In this document: in pieces, positions 1 through 4,861 of the stretch
How positions within the stretch are numbered: the first letter of the stretch is position 1
Layout of the letters: each line of letters starts with the position of its first letter
Source of the DNA: CAYOEZ01 sp964402955
GTDB taxonomy: Bacteria; Chloroflexota; DTOL01; DAOUCN01
DNA: 6,883 nucleotides
Assembly (NCBI GenBank): GCA_964402955.1
Contig: CAYOEZ010000237.1
Coordinates: 1-6,883, forward strand
Reading direction: 5' to 3'
Program-made: the position numbers and the translations under genes
Notes under the pieces: generated by a model
Told to the model about the DNA's origin: nothing
Seen by the model: only the letters and a program-made list of their open reading frames with translations
Databases searched by the model: none

Positions 1-103
1 AAGTGCATATGTGAGAGGTCTAAATGGCACCGTTCCTGCACCAAGGTCAGCCTAATCTAACAATGTCAAGTTATTCGTTTCGCATTCGTTGGCTAGACGT
101 TGG
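1..103. other. Non-coding stretch downstream of the PII gene
   Basis: This is the region after the PII stop codon on the minus strand. I see no convincing gene and no stem followed by a T-run that would serve as an intrinsic terminator for the amt-PII transcript. The only structure is a 9-bp direct repeat CGTTGGCTA at 87-95 and 98-106, an 11-bp-period duplication whose second copy overlaps the PII stop codon. On the minus strand it places two in-line TAG triplets eleven bases apart, and only the first is used. Confidence 0.5.
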
Positions 104-511
104 CTACAAGATCTGCCCGTCTGGCGGAGCCCCGGTTGCCTCACGCCGCGCGTCGATGTCATCGGCGTACTGCAACGCGGCCCGCCCGCGCTCACCGGTA
201 CGGATGCGAATCACGTCTTCCACCGGATACACGAAGATGATGCCATCGCCCGGGCTGCCCGTCTGCGCGGCCTGGCAAACGGTCTCGATCGCCTTGTCCA
301 CATTGTGGTCGCTGAGGACAATGTTGACCTGCGTCCGGGGCAGAAGGTCAACCTGATAGGTGCCGGTCCGCCCGGTAAGAGTAATCCCGCCTTGTCGCCC
401 GTGCCCACGGCATTCGCTCACGTTCATGCCAACAATGCCGATCCGGCGTAGAGCATCCTTGACGTCGGGCAGTTTGTCTTCACGAATGATTGCCTCGATC
501 TTCTTTGTCAT
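104..511 (-). CDS. glnB: PII nitrogen regulatory protein (GlnB/GlnK family)
   Basis: This is a 135-residue cytoplasmic PII signal protein, which as a trimer senses ATP/ADP and 2-oxoglutarate and typically plugs the Amt channel through its T-loop. Visible signatures: N-terminal MTKKIEAIIRE strand; T-loop about 37-55 with GRQ (39-40 are the conserved Arg and Gln) and Tyr52, equivalent to E. coli Tyr51 (Tyr46 is replaced by Gly); B-loop TGSPGDG at 84-90; and the C-terminal RIRTGERG (102-109) whose arginines contact nucleotide. The E. coli Lys90 position of the B-loop is Ile91 here, and the usual KPFKL start is REDKL. The tail after residue 113 is about 20 residues longer than E. coli GlnB. The start at 511 is chosen because family homology begins there and a GGAGAGG ribosome site lies upstream; an in-frame ATG at 646 would run through the end of amt. 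Linkage to amt makes the name glnK equally apt. Confidence 0.95.
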   Translation of the reverse strand: MTKKIEAIIREDKLPDVKDALRRIGIVGMNVSECRGHGRQGGITLTGRTGTYQVDLLPRTQVNIVLSDHNVDKAIETVCQAAQTGSPGDGIIFVYPVEDVIRIRTGERGRAALQYADDIDARREATGAPPDGQIL

Positions 512-539
512 CCTGGCCTCTCCATCCATATGTCCCGTT

Positions 540-1763
540 CTATGCGTACGCCCGCTCACCATGCTCGCTGATATCGAGTCCCACACGCTCTTCGTCTTCA
601 GACACGGCCAGCCCCACAGTGCGTTGCAACACTTTGGCAATGCCATAGGTCATGATGAAGGCAAAGCTGGCCGTCGCCGCGACCGTCACAAGCTGCACGA
701 CAAACTGAGCGGGATGGCCATAGAAGAGACCATCGGCGCCAGCTGGATTGATGGACTTGGTGGCGAACAGCCCCGTCGCCAGCGCTCCCCACAGCCCACC
801 CATTCCGTGACACGCCCACACATCCAGCGACTCATCCAGGCCACGGCGTTGGCGCAAGCGAATGGCATAGTAACTGATGGGGGCAGCCAGCGCGCCGATG
901 ATCAATGCTGCAAGCGGGGTCACGAAGCCTGCCGCCGGGGTGATGGCCACAAGCCCCACCACCGCGCCGGTTACGATGCCCAGGACGCTCGGCTTATTGT
1001 CCAGCCAGCTCAGGAGCATCCACACGAGACCAGCCGCTGCTGCCGCTGTGTTTGTGTTCACCACAGCGGTCACGGCCAATCCATTGGCAGCCAGGGCGCT
1101 GCCGCCATTGAAGCCAAACCAGCCCATCCACAGTAGTCCCGCTCCCAGAACGGTGTAGGGGATGTTGTGCGGTTCCCATGACACGCGACCGAAGCCATTG
1201 CGCTTTCTAATCACATTGGCAAAGGCCAGGGCCGAAAAACCGGCAGCAACGTGCACAACCGTTCCGCCTGCGAAGTCAAGCGCACCCAACTGGCGTAACA
1301 CGCCTCCTACTCCCCAGACCCAATGCGCTATGGGATCATAGACCAGGGTGGCCCACAGCAGGCCGAAGAGCAGAAATGTCCTGAAGCGCACGCGCTCCAC
1401 AAACGCGCCCGTAATCAGAGCCGGGGTGATCACGGCGAACATCATCTGATATGCTGCAAAAGCTAGATGCGGGATAGTCGGTGCGTAGTCGGGATTGGGA
1501 GCCGCGCCGACGCCGAAGAGACCCCAAAAGTTCAGGTTACCGACGAGACCAGCCACACTTGGCCCGAAGGCCAGCGAATAGCCCAGCAGAACCCACTGCA
1601 CGCCGATGAGACCCATGAACATGAAGCTCAGGTTGAGGGTCGAGAGCACGTTCGGCTTACGCACCATGCCGCCATAGAAGAAGGCCAAGGCTGGTGTCAT
1701 CATCATGACCAGAGCAGTTGCTACCAGGACCCAGGCTGTGTCGCCTGAGTTGATTGCATCCAT
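540..1763 (-). CDS. amtB: Ammonium transporter (Amt/MEP/Rh family)
   Basis: This is a 407-residue inner-membrane ammonium channel, full length for the bacterial Amt family (about 390-430). Around eleven hydrophobic segments are visible, roughly 8-32, 44-66, 96-121, 126-146, 162-184, 199-219, 228-252, 257-277, 281-303, 318-337 and 352-379. The key pore residues can be placed: Asp163 in GALDFAGG (structural, E. coli Asp160), the twin histidines His171 (VVHVAAG) and His319 (CHGMGG), the phenylalanine-gate equivalents Phe109 and Phe218 (GFNGGS), Trp150 and Ser222. The cytoplasmic tail ends VSEDEERVGLDISEHGERAY, the conserved C-terminal region that contacts PII. No separate signal peptide is seen; TM1 starts almost at the N-terminus. 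AGGAGA lies 7-8 nt before ATG 1763, supporting the start. The PII gene follows 28 nt after the TAG stop, so the two are surely co-transcribed. Confidence 0.97.
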   Translation of the reverse strand: MDAINSGDTAWVLVATALVMMMTPALAFFYGGMVRKPNVLSTLNLSFMFMGLIGVQWVLLGYSLAFGPSVAGLVGNLNFWGLFGVGAAPNPDYAPTIPHLAFAAYQMMFAVITPALITGAFVERVRFRTFLLFGLLWATLVYDPIAHWVWGVGGVLRQLGALDFAGGTVVHVAAGFSALAFANVIRKRNGFGRVSWEPHNIPYTVLGAGLLWMGWFGFNGGSALAANGLAVTAVVNTNTAAAAAGLVWMLLSWLDNKPSVLGIVTGAVVGLVAITPAAGFVTPLAALIIGALAAPISYYAIRLRQRRGLDESLDVWACHGMGGLWGALATGLFATKSINPAGADGLFYGHPAQFVVQLVTVAATASFAFIMTYGIAKVLQRTVGLAVSEDEERVGLDISEHGERAYA

Positions 1764-1864
1764 CGCTTCATCTCCTGTACTGGTTCTGTGTTACTCGCTG
1801 CCGGCTTTCGAGCATACCAGGTTGAAATTGGCCCGTCCAGACATCGGGTGTGATGGCTGGGAGT

Positions 1865-1894
1865 ATTGTATCAGGCCGTCTGGCCTGGCGTCGA
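1865..1894 (-). promoter_or_regulatory. Probable amt-PII promoter, extended -10 type
   Basis: Read on the minus strand, TCGACG (1894-1889) and TACAAT (1870-1865) are 18 bp apart, and TACAAT is preceded by TGA, giving the extended -10 form TGnTAnAAT. The predicted start near 1858 would leave a leader of about 95 nt before the amt ATG. It is the best sigma-70-like match I found by eye between 1764 and 2000 on this strand. I found no TGGCAC-N5-TTGC sigma-54 element, so classical NtrC-type control is not supported by the sequence. Confidence 0.45.
1872..1887. promoter_or_regulatory. Palindrome filling the amt promoter spacer (candidate operator)
   Basis: CAGGCC-GTCT-GGCCTG is a perfect 6-4-6 inverted repeat. 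It lies entirely inside the 18-bp spacer between the predicted -35 and -10 of the amt promoter, where a bound dimeric repressor would block RNA polymerase. The binding protein is unknown. Confidence 0.35.
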
Positions 1895-1895
1895 T

Positions 1896-1909
1896 TACCC
1901 AAATGGGTA
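1896..1909. promoter_or_regulatory. Palindrome just upstream of the amt -35 (candidate regulator site)
   Basis: TACCCA-AA-TGGGTA is a perfect 6-2-6 inverted repeat starting 2 bp upstream of the predicted -35 hexamer of the amt promoter as read on the minus strand. Its placement suits a transcription factor site. Its sequence differs from the spacer palindrome, so a second regulator, or a chance palindrome, is possible. Confidence 0.3.
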
Positions 1910-1988
1910 CTTCTGGCTCACTCGCCAATTGCCGGCCCGGGAGATCGATGAGGCGAAGGGCGCGCACACGAACACATTGCCACAAGAT

Positions 1989-2004
1989 TTCGATGCTCAT
2001 CGAA
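1989..2004. repeat. Perfect palindrome TTCGATG-CT-CATCGAA
   Basis: This is a 7-2-7 inverted repeat that ends 1 bp before the first heptamer of the direct-repeat array. It could be a dimer-binding site upstream of the candidate RNA promoter. No T-run follows on either strand, so it is not an intrinsic terminator. Confidence 0.35.
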
Positions 2005-2005
2005 C

Positions 2006-2049
2006 TCTAATCGTCTCTTAATGTGCTTCTAATCTGATTCTGGCAGAAT
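2006..2049 (+). promoter_or_regulatory. OmpR/PhoB-type direct-repeat array with possible -10 (candidate RNA promoter)
   Basis: Three heptamers, TCTAATC (2006-2012), CTTAATG (2017-2023) and TCTAATC (2028-2034), are spaced exactly 11 bp apart; a degenerate fourth, TCTGGCA, follows at 2039-2045. Head-to-tail repeats with an 11-bp period are the hallmark of OmpR/PhoB-family binding sites. A weak -10-like CAGAAT lies at 2044-2049 with no proper -35 upstream, as at activator-dependent promoters. The same arrangement recurs at 4857-4900. The likely binder is the response regulator encoded at 2613-3278. Confidence 0.5.
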
Positions 2050-2123
2050 AGGCCGTGTTGAGGGAGGCAGCTACGAAGACAATGTAGCCGAACCTCACAG
2101 GCAATAACAAGGTTAACAATCAA

Positions 2124-2297
2124 ATGGTGTCCGAAAAGGGGGTGGTGATGATGGCGACCAGGGCTCTCTCCCTGCCGCTTAAAGAATTGAATATACCTGT
2201 ACCCCCAGAAGGCAACCACGGAACCACCATGCGCAGGGAGAGAGTCCACCTGTCACCACATCACGCACCACATCACGTGCACGTATCACGAGCTTAG
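2124..2297 (+). CDS. Doubtful small ORF with His-rich C-terminus
   Basis: A 57-codon frame runs from ATG 2124 to TAG 2297. An internal ATG at 2148 (49 residues) or 2151 has the better ribosome site, AAGGGGG at 2136-2142. The product would begin MMATRALSLPLKEL and end in HHAPHHVHVSRA; the histidines come from a tandem 12-bp repeat at 2254-2277. It has no membrane segment and no family I recognise. The frame overlaps both arms of the 15-bp stem at 2161-2247, which argues that RNA structure rather than protein is under selection. It may be chance, or a small protein on a dual-function RNA. Confidence 0.15.
   Translation: MVSEKGVVMMATRALSLPLKELNIPVPPEGNHGTTMRRERVHLSPHHAPHHVHVSRA
2161..2247 (+). 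repeat. Long-range 15-bp inverted repeat (stem A of the candidate RNA)
   Basis: GGGCTCTCTCCCTGC at 2161-2175 pairs with GCAGGGAGAGAGTCC at 2233-2247, with a single G-U pair (2163 with 2245) and a 57-nt loop. Twelve consecutive bases are perfectly complementary. A wide loop is unusual for a terminator and there is no T-run after it, so an internal RNA domain is the likelier meaning. Confidence 0.6.
2254..2277 (+). repeat. Tandem duplication of a 12-mer
   Basis: CACCACATCACG occurs twice back to back (2254-2265 and 2266-2277), followed by a degenerate TATCACG. The repeat lies between the 15-bp stem and the pyrimidine run of the candidate RNA. It could be replication slippage or a duplicated single-stranded binding element. 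Confidence 0.6.
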
Positions 2298-2318
2298 ACT
2301 TCTTCCTCTCCTCCTCTT

Positions 2319-2372
2319 TCTCGTCCCCATGGCCGACCGGCAGGGGGGGCCGGCGGCCGTGGGTGTACGAGA
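2319..2372 (+). repeat. Very GC-rich hairpin (stem B of the candidate RNA)
   Basis: The core arm 2326-2341 pairs with 2349-2363 around a loop containing a run of G, with one bulged A at 2336 and one G-U pair. After a small internal loop, TCGT 2321-2324 pairs with ACGA 2367-2370, and 2319-2320 with 2371-2372. About 21 pairs form in total. No T-run follows directly; the A/T-rich 2372-2383 leads into the terminator hairpin. Confidence 0.6.
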
Positions 2373-2384
2373 TTAGAAAATAAC

Positions 2385-2429
2385 CGGCTCGTACCCTGGG
2401 CAACCAGAGTCACGAGCCGTTTCTTATTT
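2385..2429 (+). terminator. Rho-independent terminator of the candidate RNA
   Basis: CGGCTCGT (2385-2392) pairs perfectly with ACGAGCCG (2412-2419). Inside, CTGG (2396-2399) and CCAG (2404-2407) close a GCAA tetraloop of the stable GNRA type. The stem is followed at once by TTTCTTATTT (2420-2429). On the minus strand the flank is GTTATTTTCT, so it might work in both directions. No upstream annotated gene explains its presence on the plus strand, which implies an otherwise unrecognised transcript. Confidence 0.7.
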
Positions 2430-2458
2430 CCAGGCGTTTTTGGCAGGGGAAAAAGAAC

Positions 2459-2555
2459 GGGGACGCGGATGAACGCTGAAAAACCGCGGATAAGCGCAGA
2501 TACAGATAAAGATCAGCGGGTATCCGCGGCATTTTCCGCGAAGATCCGCGTCCCC
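2459..2555. repeat. 97-bp imperfect palindromic repeat element
   Basis: The outer arms GGGGACGCGGAT (2459-2470) and ATCCGCGTCCCC (2544-2555) are perfect complements. Inside, CCGCGGATA (2484-2492) pairs perfectly with TATCCGCGG (2521-2529), and 2474-2482 pairs with 2532-2540 with one mismatch. The repeated GCGGAT/ATCCGC core recalls dispersed palindromic repeats built from 'ACGCGGAT' units that I remember from Chloroflexota and other phyla. A second right-arm partner, CAGGGG at 2444-2449, suggests a small rearrangement at the left edge. No clear target duplication is visible. It ends 10 bp before the -35 of the response-regulator promoter and could affect it as an upstream element. Confidence 0.65.
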
Positions 2556-2565
2556 TGGTACCAAA

Positions 2566-2594
2566 TTGACAAGCGCATATCGACAGACTATAAT
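2566..2594 (+). promoter_or_regulatory. Perfect-consensus sigma-70 promoter of the two-component genes
   Basis: TTGACA at 2566-2571 and TATAAT at 2589-2594 are exact consensus hexamers with the ideal 17-bp spacer. The start would fall near 2601, which is also the first base of the GGAGG ribosome site; the leader is therefore only about 12 nt. Such a promoter should be strong and largely factor-independent, unless held down by the palindrome upstream. Confidence 0.85.
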
Positions 2595-2612
2595 CGCTGC
2601 GGAGGTACATCC

Positions 2613-3278
2613 ATGCGCATTCTGGTAGTGGATGACGACCCGCAAATTGTGAGCGTGCTCAAGCGGGGGTTGGCGTACGAGGGGTACACGCTGGACACGG
2701 CCGAGAATGGCGAGAAGGCGCTGGCGATCGCCCGCGCAACCCCGCCCGATCTGGTTGTGCTCGACATCATGATGCCCGGGCTGGACGGCATTGAGGTAAC
2801 CAGGCGCTTGCGCCAGGGCAGTGACATACCAGTGCTGCTCCTCACTGCCAAAGGCACCATACCCGACAAGGTGGCCGGGCTTGACGCCGGCGCCGATGAT
2901 TACCTGGTCAAGCCATTTGCGTTCGATGAACTCCTTGCCCGCGTGCGCGCCCTGCTGCGCCGCCGCCAACCGCACGAGTCAGCCATCCTCCGATTTGCCG
3001 ACCTGATAATCAACACCGGGACGCGCGAGGTGCAACGAGGCAGCAGTCCTATCGAGCTGACAACACGTGAGTATGAGCTGCTCTTGTTTTTCCTGCGTAA
3101 CCCGCGCCAGGTTCTGACCAGAGACATGATCTATGAGCGTGTCTGGGGCTACGACTTTGGCGGTGAATCCAACATCATTGACGTTTACATCCGCTACTTG
3201 CGCGAGAAGCTTGAACACGACGGGCATTCTCGCTTGATCCACACTATCCGTGGAGCAGGCTATGTCCTCAAGAGCTAA
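2613..3278 (+). CDS. OmpR/PhoB-family response regulator
   Basis: This is a 221-residue two-domain transcription factor. The receiver domain, about 1-117, has the acidic pocket Asp7-Asp9, the phospho-acceptor Asp51 (VVLDIMMPG), the switch Thr78 and Lys100 (LVKPF). The winged-helix DNA-binding domain, about 124-221, contains the LTTREYELL motif (149-157), a probable recognition helix near 187-200 (SNIIDVYIRYLREKL) and the terminal IRGAGYVL wing. It most resembles the MprA/MtrA/CssR branch by eye. The start at 2613 has GGAGG seven bases upstream and begins the family pattern MRILVVDDD; an in-frame ATG at 2469 is rejected because it lies upstream of the promoter. It is paired with the kinase downstream. 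Members of this family bind direct repeats with 11-bp spacing, and such repeats occur at 2006 and 4857. Confidence 0.96.
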   Translation: MRILVVDDDPQIVSVLKRGLAYEGYTLDTAENGEKALAIARATPPDLVVLDIMMPGLDGIEVTRRLRQGSDIPVLLLTAKGTIPDKVAGLDAGADDYLVKPFAFDELLARVRALLRRRQPHESAILRFADLIINTGTREVQRGSSPIELTTREYELLLFFLRNPRQVLTRDMIYERVWGYDFGGESNIIDVYIRYLREKLEHDGHSRLIHTIRGAGYVLKS

Positions 3279-3424
3279 TACTACTACCATGCTTCGAGAG
3301 GGTTGTCATGCTGAGGGAGCGTTCTGTGCGCCCGAAGCATCTCTATGCGCCGAGACGAGAGATTCTTCGTCGCAAAGGGCGCTCCTCAGAATGACAGCCG
3401 GGCTCTGTGCGGTCGTAGTACTAA
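3275..3424. mobile_element. MITE-like palindromic insertion between regulator and kinase
   Basis: The candidate element spans 3279-3420 (142 bp) and codes for nothing recognisable. Its ends are inverted repeats, TACTACTACC (3279-3288) and GGTCGTAGTA (3411-3420), with one mismatch. They are flanked by CTAA at 3275-3278 and 3421-3424, which looks like a 4-bp target duplication; a TA duplication with 8-bp ends is an alternative. The core 3304-3396 is itself a large imperfect palindrome: TGTCATGCTGAGGGAGCG (3304-3321) mirrors the complement of 3380-3396, and GAAGCATCTCT mirrors AGAGATTCTTC. This core recalls the widespread 'TGTCATTCTGAGGAGCG...GAAGAATCTC' repeats. The left CTAA contains the regulator stop codon, so insertion occurred exactly at the gene end without damaging it. 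Removing the insert would bring the two genes to 24 nt apart. Confidence 0.7.
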
Positions 3425-3448
3425 ACGCCTCAAGAGATACGTAGATAG

Positions 3449-4861
3449 ATGACCTTACGCACACGCTTGACACTATTCTATACTATTCTTTCCGGCATCA
3501 CGCTGGTTGCCTTCAGCGCGGTTGTCTTCATCTTGCTGCAAAACAGCCTGATGGGCGAGGTAGATCGCCTCCTGCTCAATAGCGCCAGCGAAATGGAGAA
3601 ACAGCTCGTCGCCAACTCCACTGAGCGTACCATTCTCGGTGTGTCCATCCTGACACTCGATGCATCACCCATCCAGGAGTTTCGTACACCCGGCATCTAT
3701 TTCCAGATCCTCGACACACAGGCCCGCATCGCCGCCCGCTCGGCAAACCTGAGCGGCGAGATCATGCCCCTCAACCCCGATCTGATCCGGGCTGCCATCG
3801 CCGGCGACGCAACCCTAACAACCACCAGCCCCGGACGTCCCGCCGAGCCGTTGCGCGTCTTGACCAGGCCGTTGATTGTCAACGGAACCGTGCGCGGAGT
3901 CATCCAGGTCGGCGAGTCGCTCTACAACGTGCGCCTGACCATGCGCTGGATGTTGCTACTCCTGTCCGCAGGGGTTCTCAGTACTCTCCTGATCGTGGCC
4001 GGAGTGATCTGGTTCCTGACGCGCCGCGCCTTGCACCCGTTGGACGCCATCGCCAACACCGCTGAGCATATCGGTTCGTCCCAGGACCTCAGCCAGCGCT
4101 TGCAGATACGCGTTCCCAATGACGAGGTCGGCCGCCTGGCGCGGGCCTTCAACGCCATGATCGGGCGGCTCGATGCGTCCTTCGCTGCACAGAAACAATT
4201 CATCGCCGACTCCTCGCACGAGCTGCGCACGCCCCTGACCGTGATTCGTGGCAACCTCGACCTGATCAAGCGCGACCCGTGCGCTCACAATCGTACAGAG
4301 TGCCTGACGGCCATCGAGCAGGAGTCGCTGCGCATGAGCAAGATTGTTGACAACCTCATGCTGCTGGCGCAACTCGACGCCGCGCAAACGCCACAAGCGC
4401 GCCCGGTGGCGCTGGATGAGGTGGTCATGCAGGTCTACAACCAGACACGCGTGCTGGCGACAGATAAGCGCGTGATCCTGGGGCATGTCGATGCTGTGCA
4501 GGTGCAGGCCAATCACGATCGTCTGGTGCAAATGCTGCTCAATCTGGTGGAAAACTCCATCAAATATACCGCGGCCGGCGGCGCGGTCACCATCGCGTGC
4601 CATGCGCCGACCCAGACTCGCCCCCGGGGCATGGCCATGCTCTCTGTCTGCGACACAGGCATCGGCATTGCCGCTGAGGATGTCCCACACATTTTCGATC
4701 GCTTCTACCGGGTCGACAAGGCCCGCTCGCGTGCCCAGGGTGGGACGGGACTAGGCTTGTCCATTGTCAGAAGCATCGCGGAGACATATGACGGGAGTGT
4801 GACAGTAGCGAGTGTCCTGGGCCAGGGCAGCACGTTTACTGTTTGCCTGCCGGCGCTATAA
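3449..4861 (+). CDS. Membrane sensor histidine kinase (HAMP, HisKA, HATPase_c)
   Basis: This is a 470-residue kinase, partner of the upstream regulator. It has TM1 about 11-31, an extracytoplasmic sensor region about 32-164 without a family I recognise, TM2 about 167-190, and HAMP about 191-245 (ending DEVGRLARAFNAMIGRL). The dimerisation domain carries the H-box FIADSSHELRTPL with phospho-acceptor His257. The ATPase domain carries the N-box LLNLVENSIKYT (Asn369), G1 DTGIGI (402-407), the F-box FDRFYRVD (416-423) and G2 GGTGLGL (431-437). All catalytic boxes are intact. The start at 3449 gives the usual short basic N-terminus (MTLRTRL) before TM1. Its ribosome site is weak (AAGAGA at 3432-3437). 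The palindromic insertion upstream may reduce read-through from the regulator gene. Confidence 0.96.
   Translation: MTLRTRLTLFYTILSGITLVAFSAVVFILLQNSLMGEVDRLLLNSASEMEKQLVANSTERTILGVSILTLDASPIQEFRTPGIYFQILDTQARIAARSANLSGEIMPLNPDLIRAAIAGDATLTTTSPGRPAEPLRVLTRPLIVNGTVRGVIQVGESLYNVRLTMRWMLLLLSAGVLSTLLIVAGVIWFLTRRALHPLDAIANTAEHIGSSQDLSQRLQIRVPNDEVGRLARAFNAMIGRLDASFAAQKQFIADSSHELRTPLTVIRGNLDLIKRDPCAHNRTECLTAIEQESLRMSKIVDNLMLLAQLDAAQTPQARPVALDEVVMQVYNQTRVLATDKRVILGHVDAVQVQANHDRLVQMLLNLVENSIKYTAAGGAVTIACHAPTQTRPRGMAMLSVCDTGIGIAAEDVPHIFDRFYRVDKARSRAQGGTGLGLSIVRSIAETYDGSVTVASVLGQGSTFTVCLPAL

Larger units (their letters stand above)
2057..2430 (+). ncRNA. Candidate structured noncoding RNA
   Basis: This stretch of about 370 nt has no recognisable protein gene but a chain of hairpins. 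A 5' stem-loop pairs 2059-2063 with 2093-2097, with inner pairing of GCTAC 2070-2074 to GTAGC 2084-2088. A 15-bp stem pairs 2161-2175 with 2233-2247. A 24-nt pure pyrimidine run spans 2299-2322. A very GC-rich stem pairs roughly 2319-2341 with 2349-2372, and an intrinsic terminator ends the unit at 2385-2429. The direct-repeat array at 2006-2045 and a possible -10 at 2044-2049 would start transcription near 2057, right at the first hairpin. I checked for hallmarks of tmRNA, RNase P RNA and SRP RNA and saw none. The strand is set by the terminator and the repeat orientation. It could instead be a long leader, a decayed gene or a small-protein mRNA. Confidence 0.45.

Noticed and set aside
360..1136. 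258-codon plus-strand frame over amt and PII
   Set aside because: Antisense shadow of a clearly conserved channel gene; composition is Arg/His/Gln-rich without domain logic.
1791..2000. 69-codon minus-strand frame upstream of amt
   Set aside because: No recognisable family, no clear ribosome site before its ATG, and it covers the predicted amt promoter and its palindromes.
1764..2000. Sigma-54/NtrC promoter for amt
   Set aside because: No TGGCAC-N5-TTGC match on the minus strand; TGGCAATGTG near 1980 lacks the second half.
2254..2277. CRISPR-like repeats
   Set aside because: Only two directly adjacent 12-mers without spacers; no array and no cas genes in the window.
2007..2403. Two overlapping minus-strand frames of 74-80 codons in the intergenic region
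   Set aside because: They run through the hairpins, the tandem repeat and the pyrimidine tract, giving low-complexity composition (runs of His, Glu/Lys); no family resemblance.
2057..2430. tmRNA, RNase P RNA or SRP RNA
   Set aside because: I looked for the tRNA-like ends and resume region, the conserved RNase P core and the SRP GNAR-loop motif and did not find them.
2469..2612. N-terminal extension of the response regulator from ATG 2469
   Set aside because: It would translate the palindromic repeat and the promoter; GGAGG and the family start favour 2613.
3956..4690. 244-codon minus-strand frame over the kinase
   Set aside because: Antisense shadow of the intact kinase domains in a GC-rich gene.
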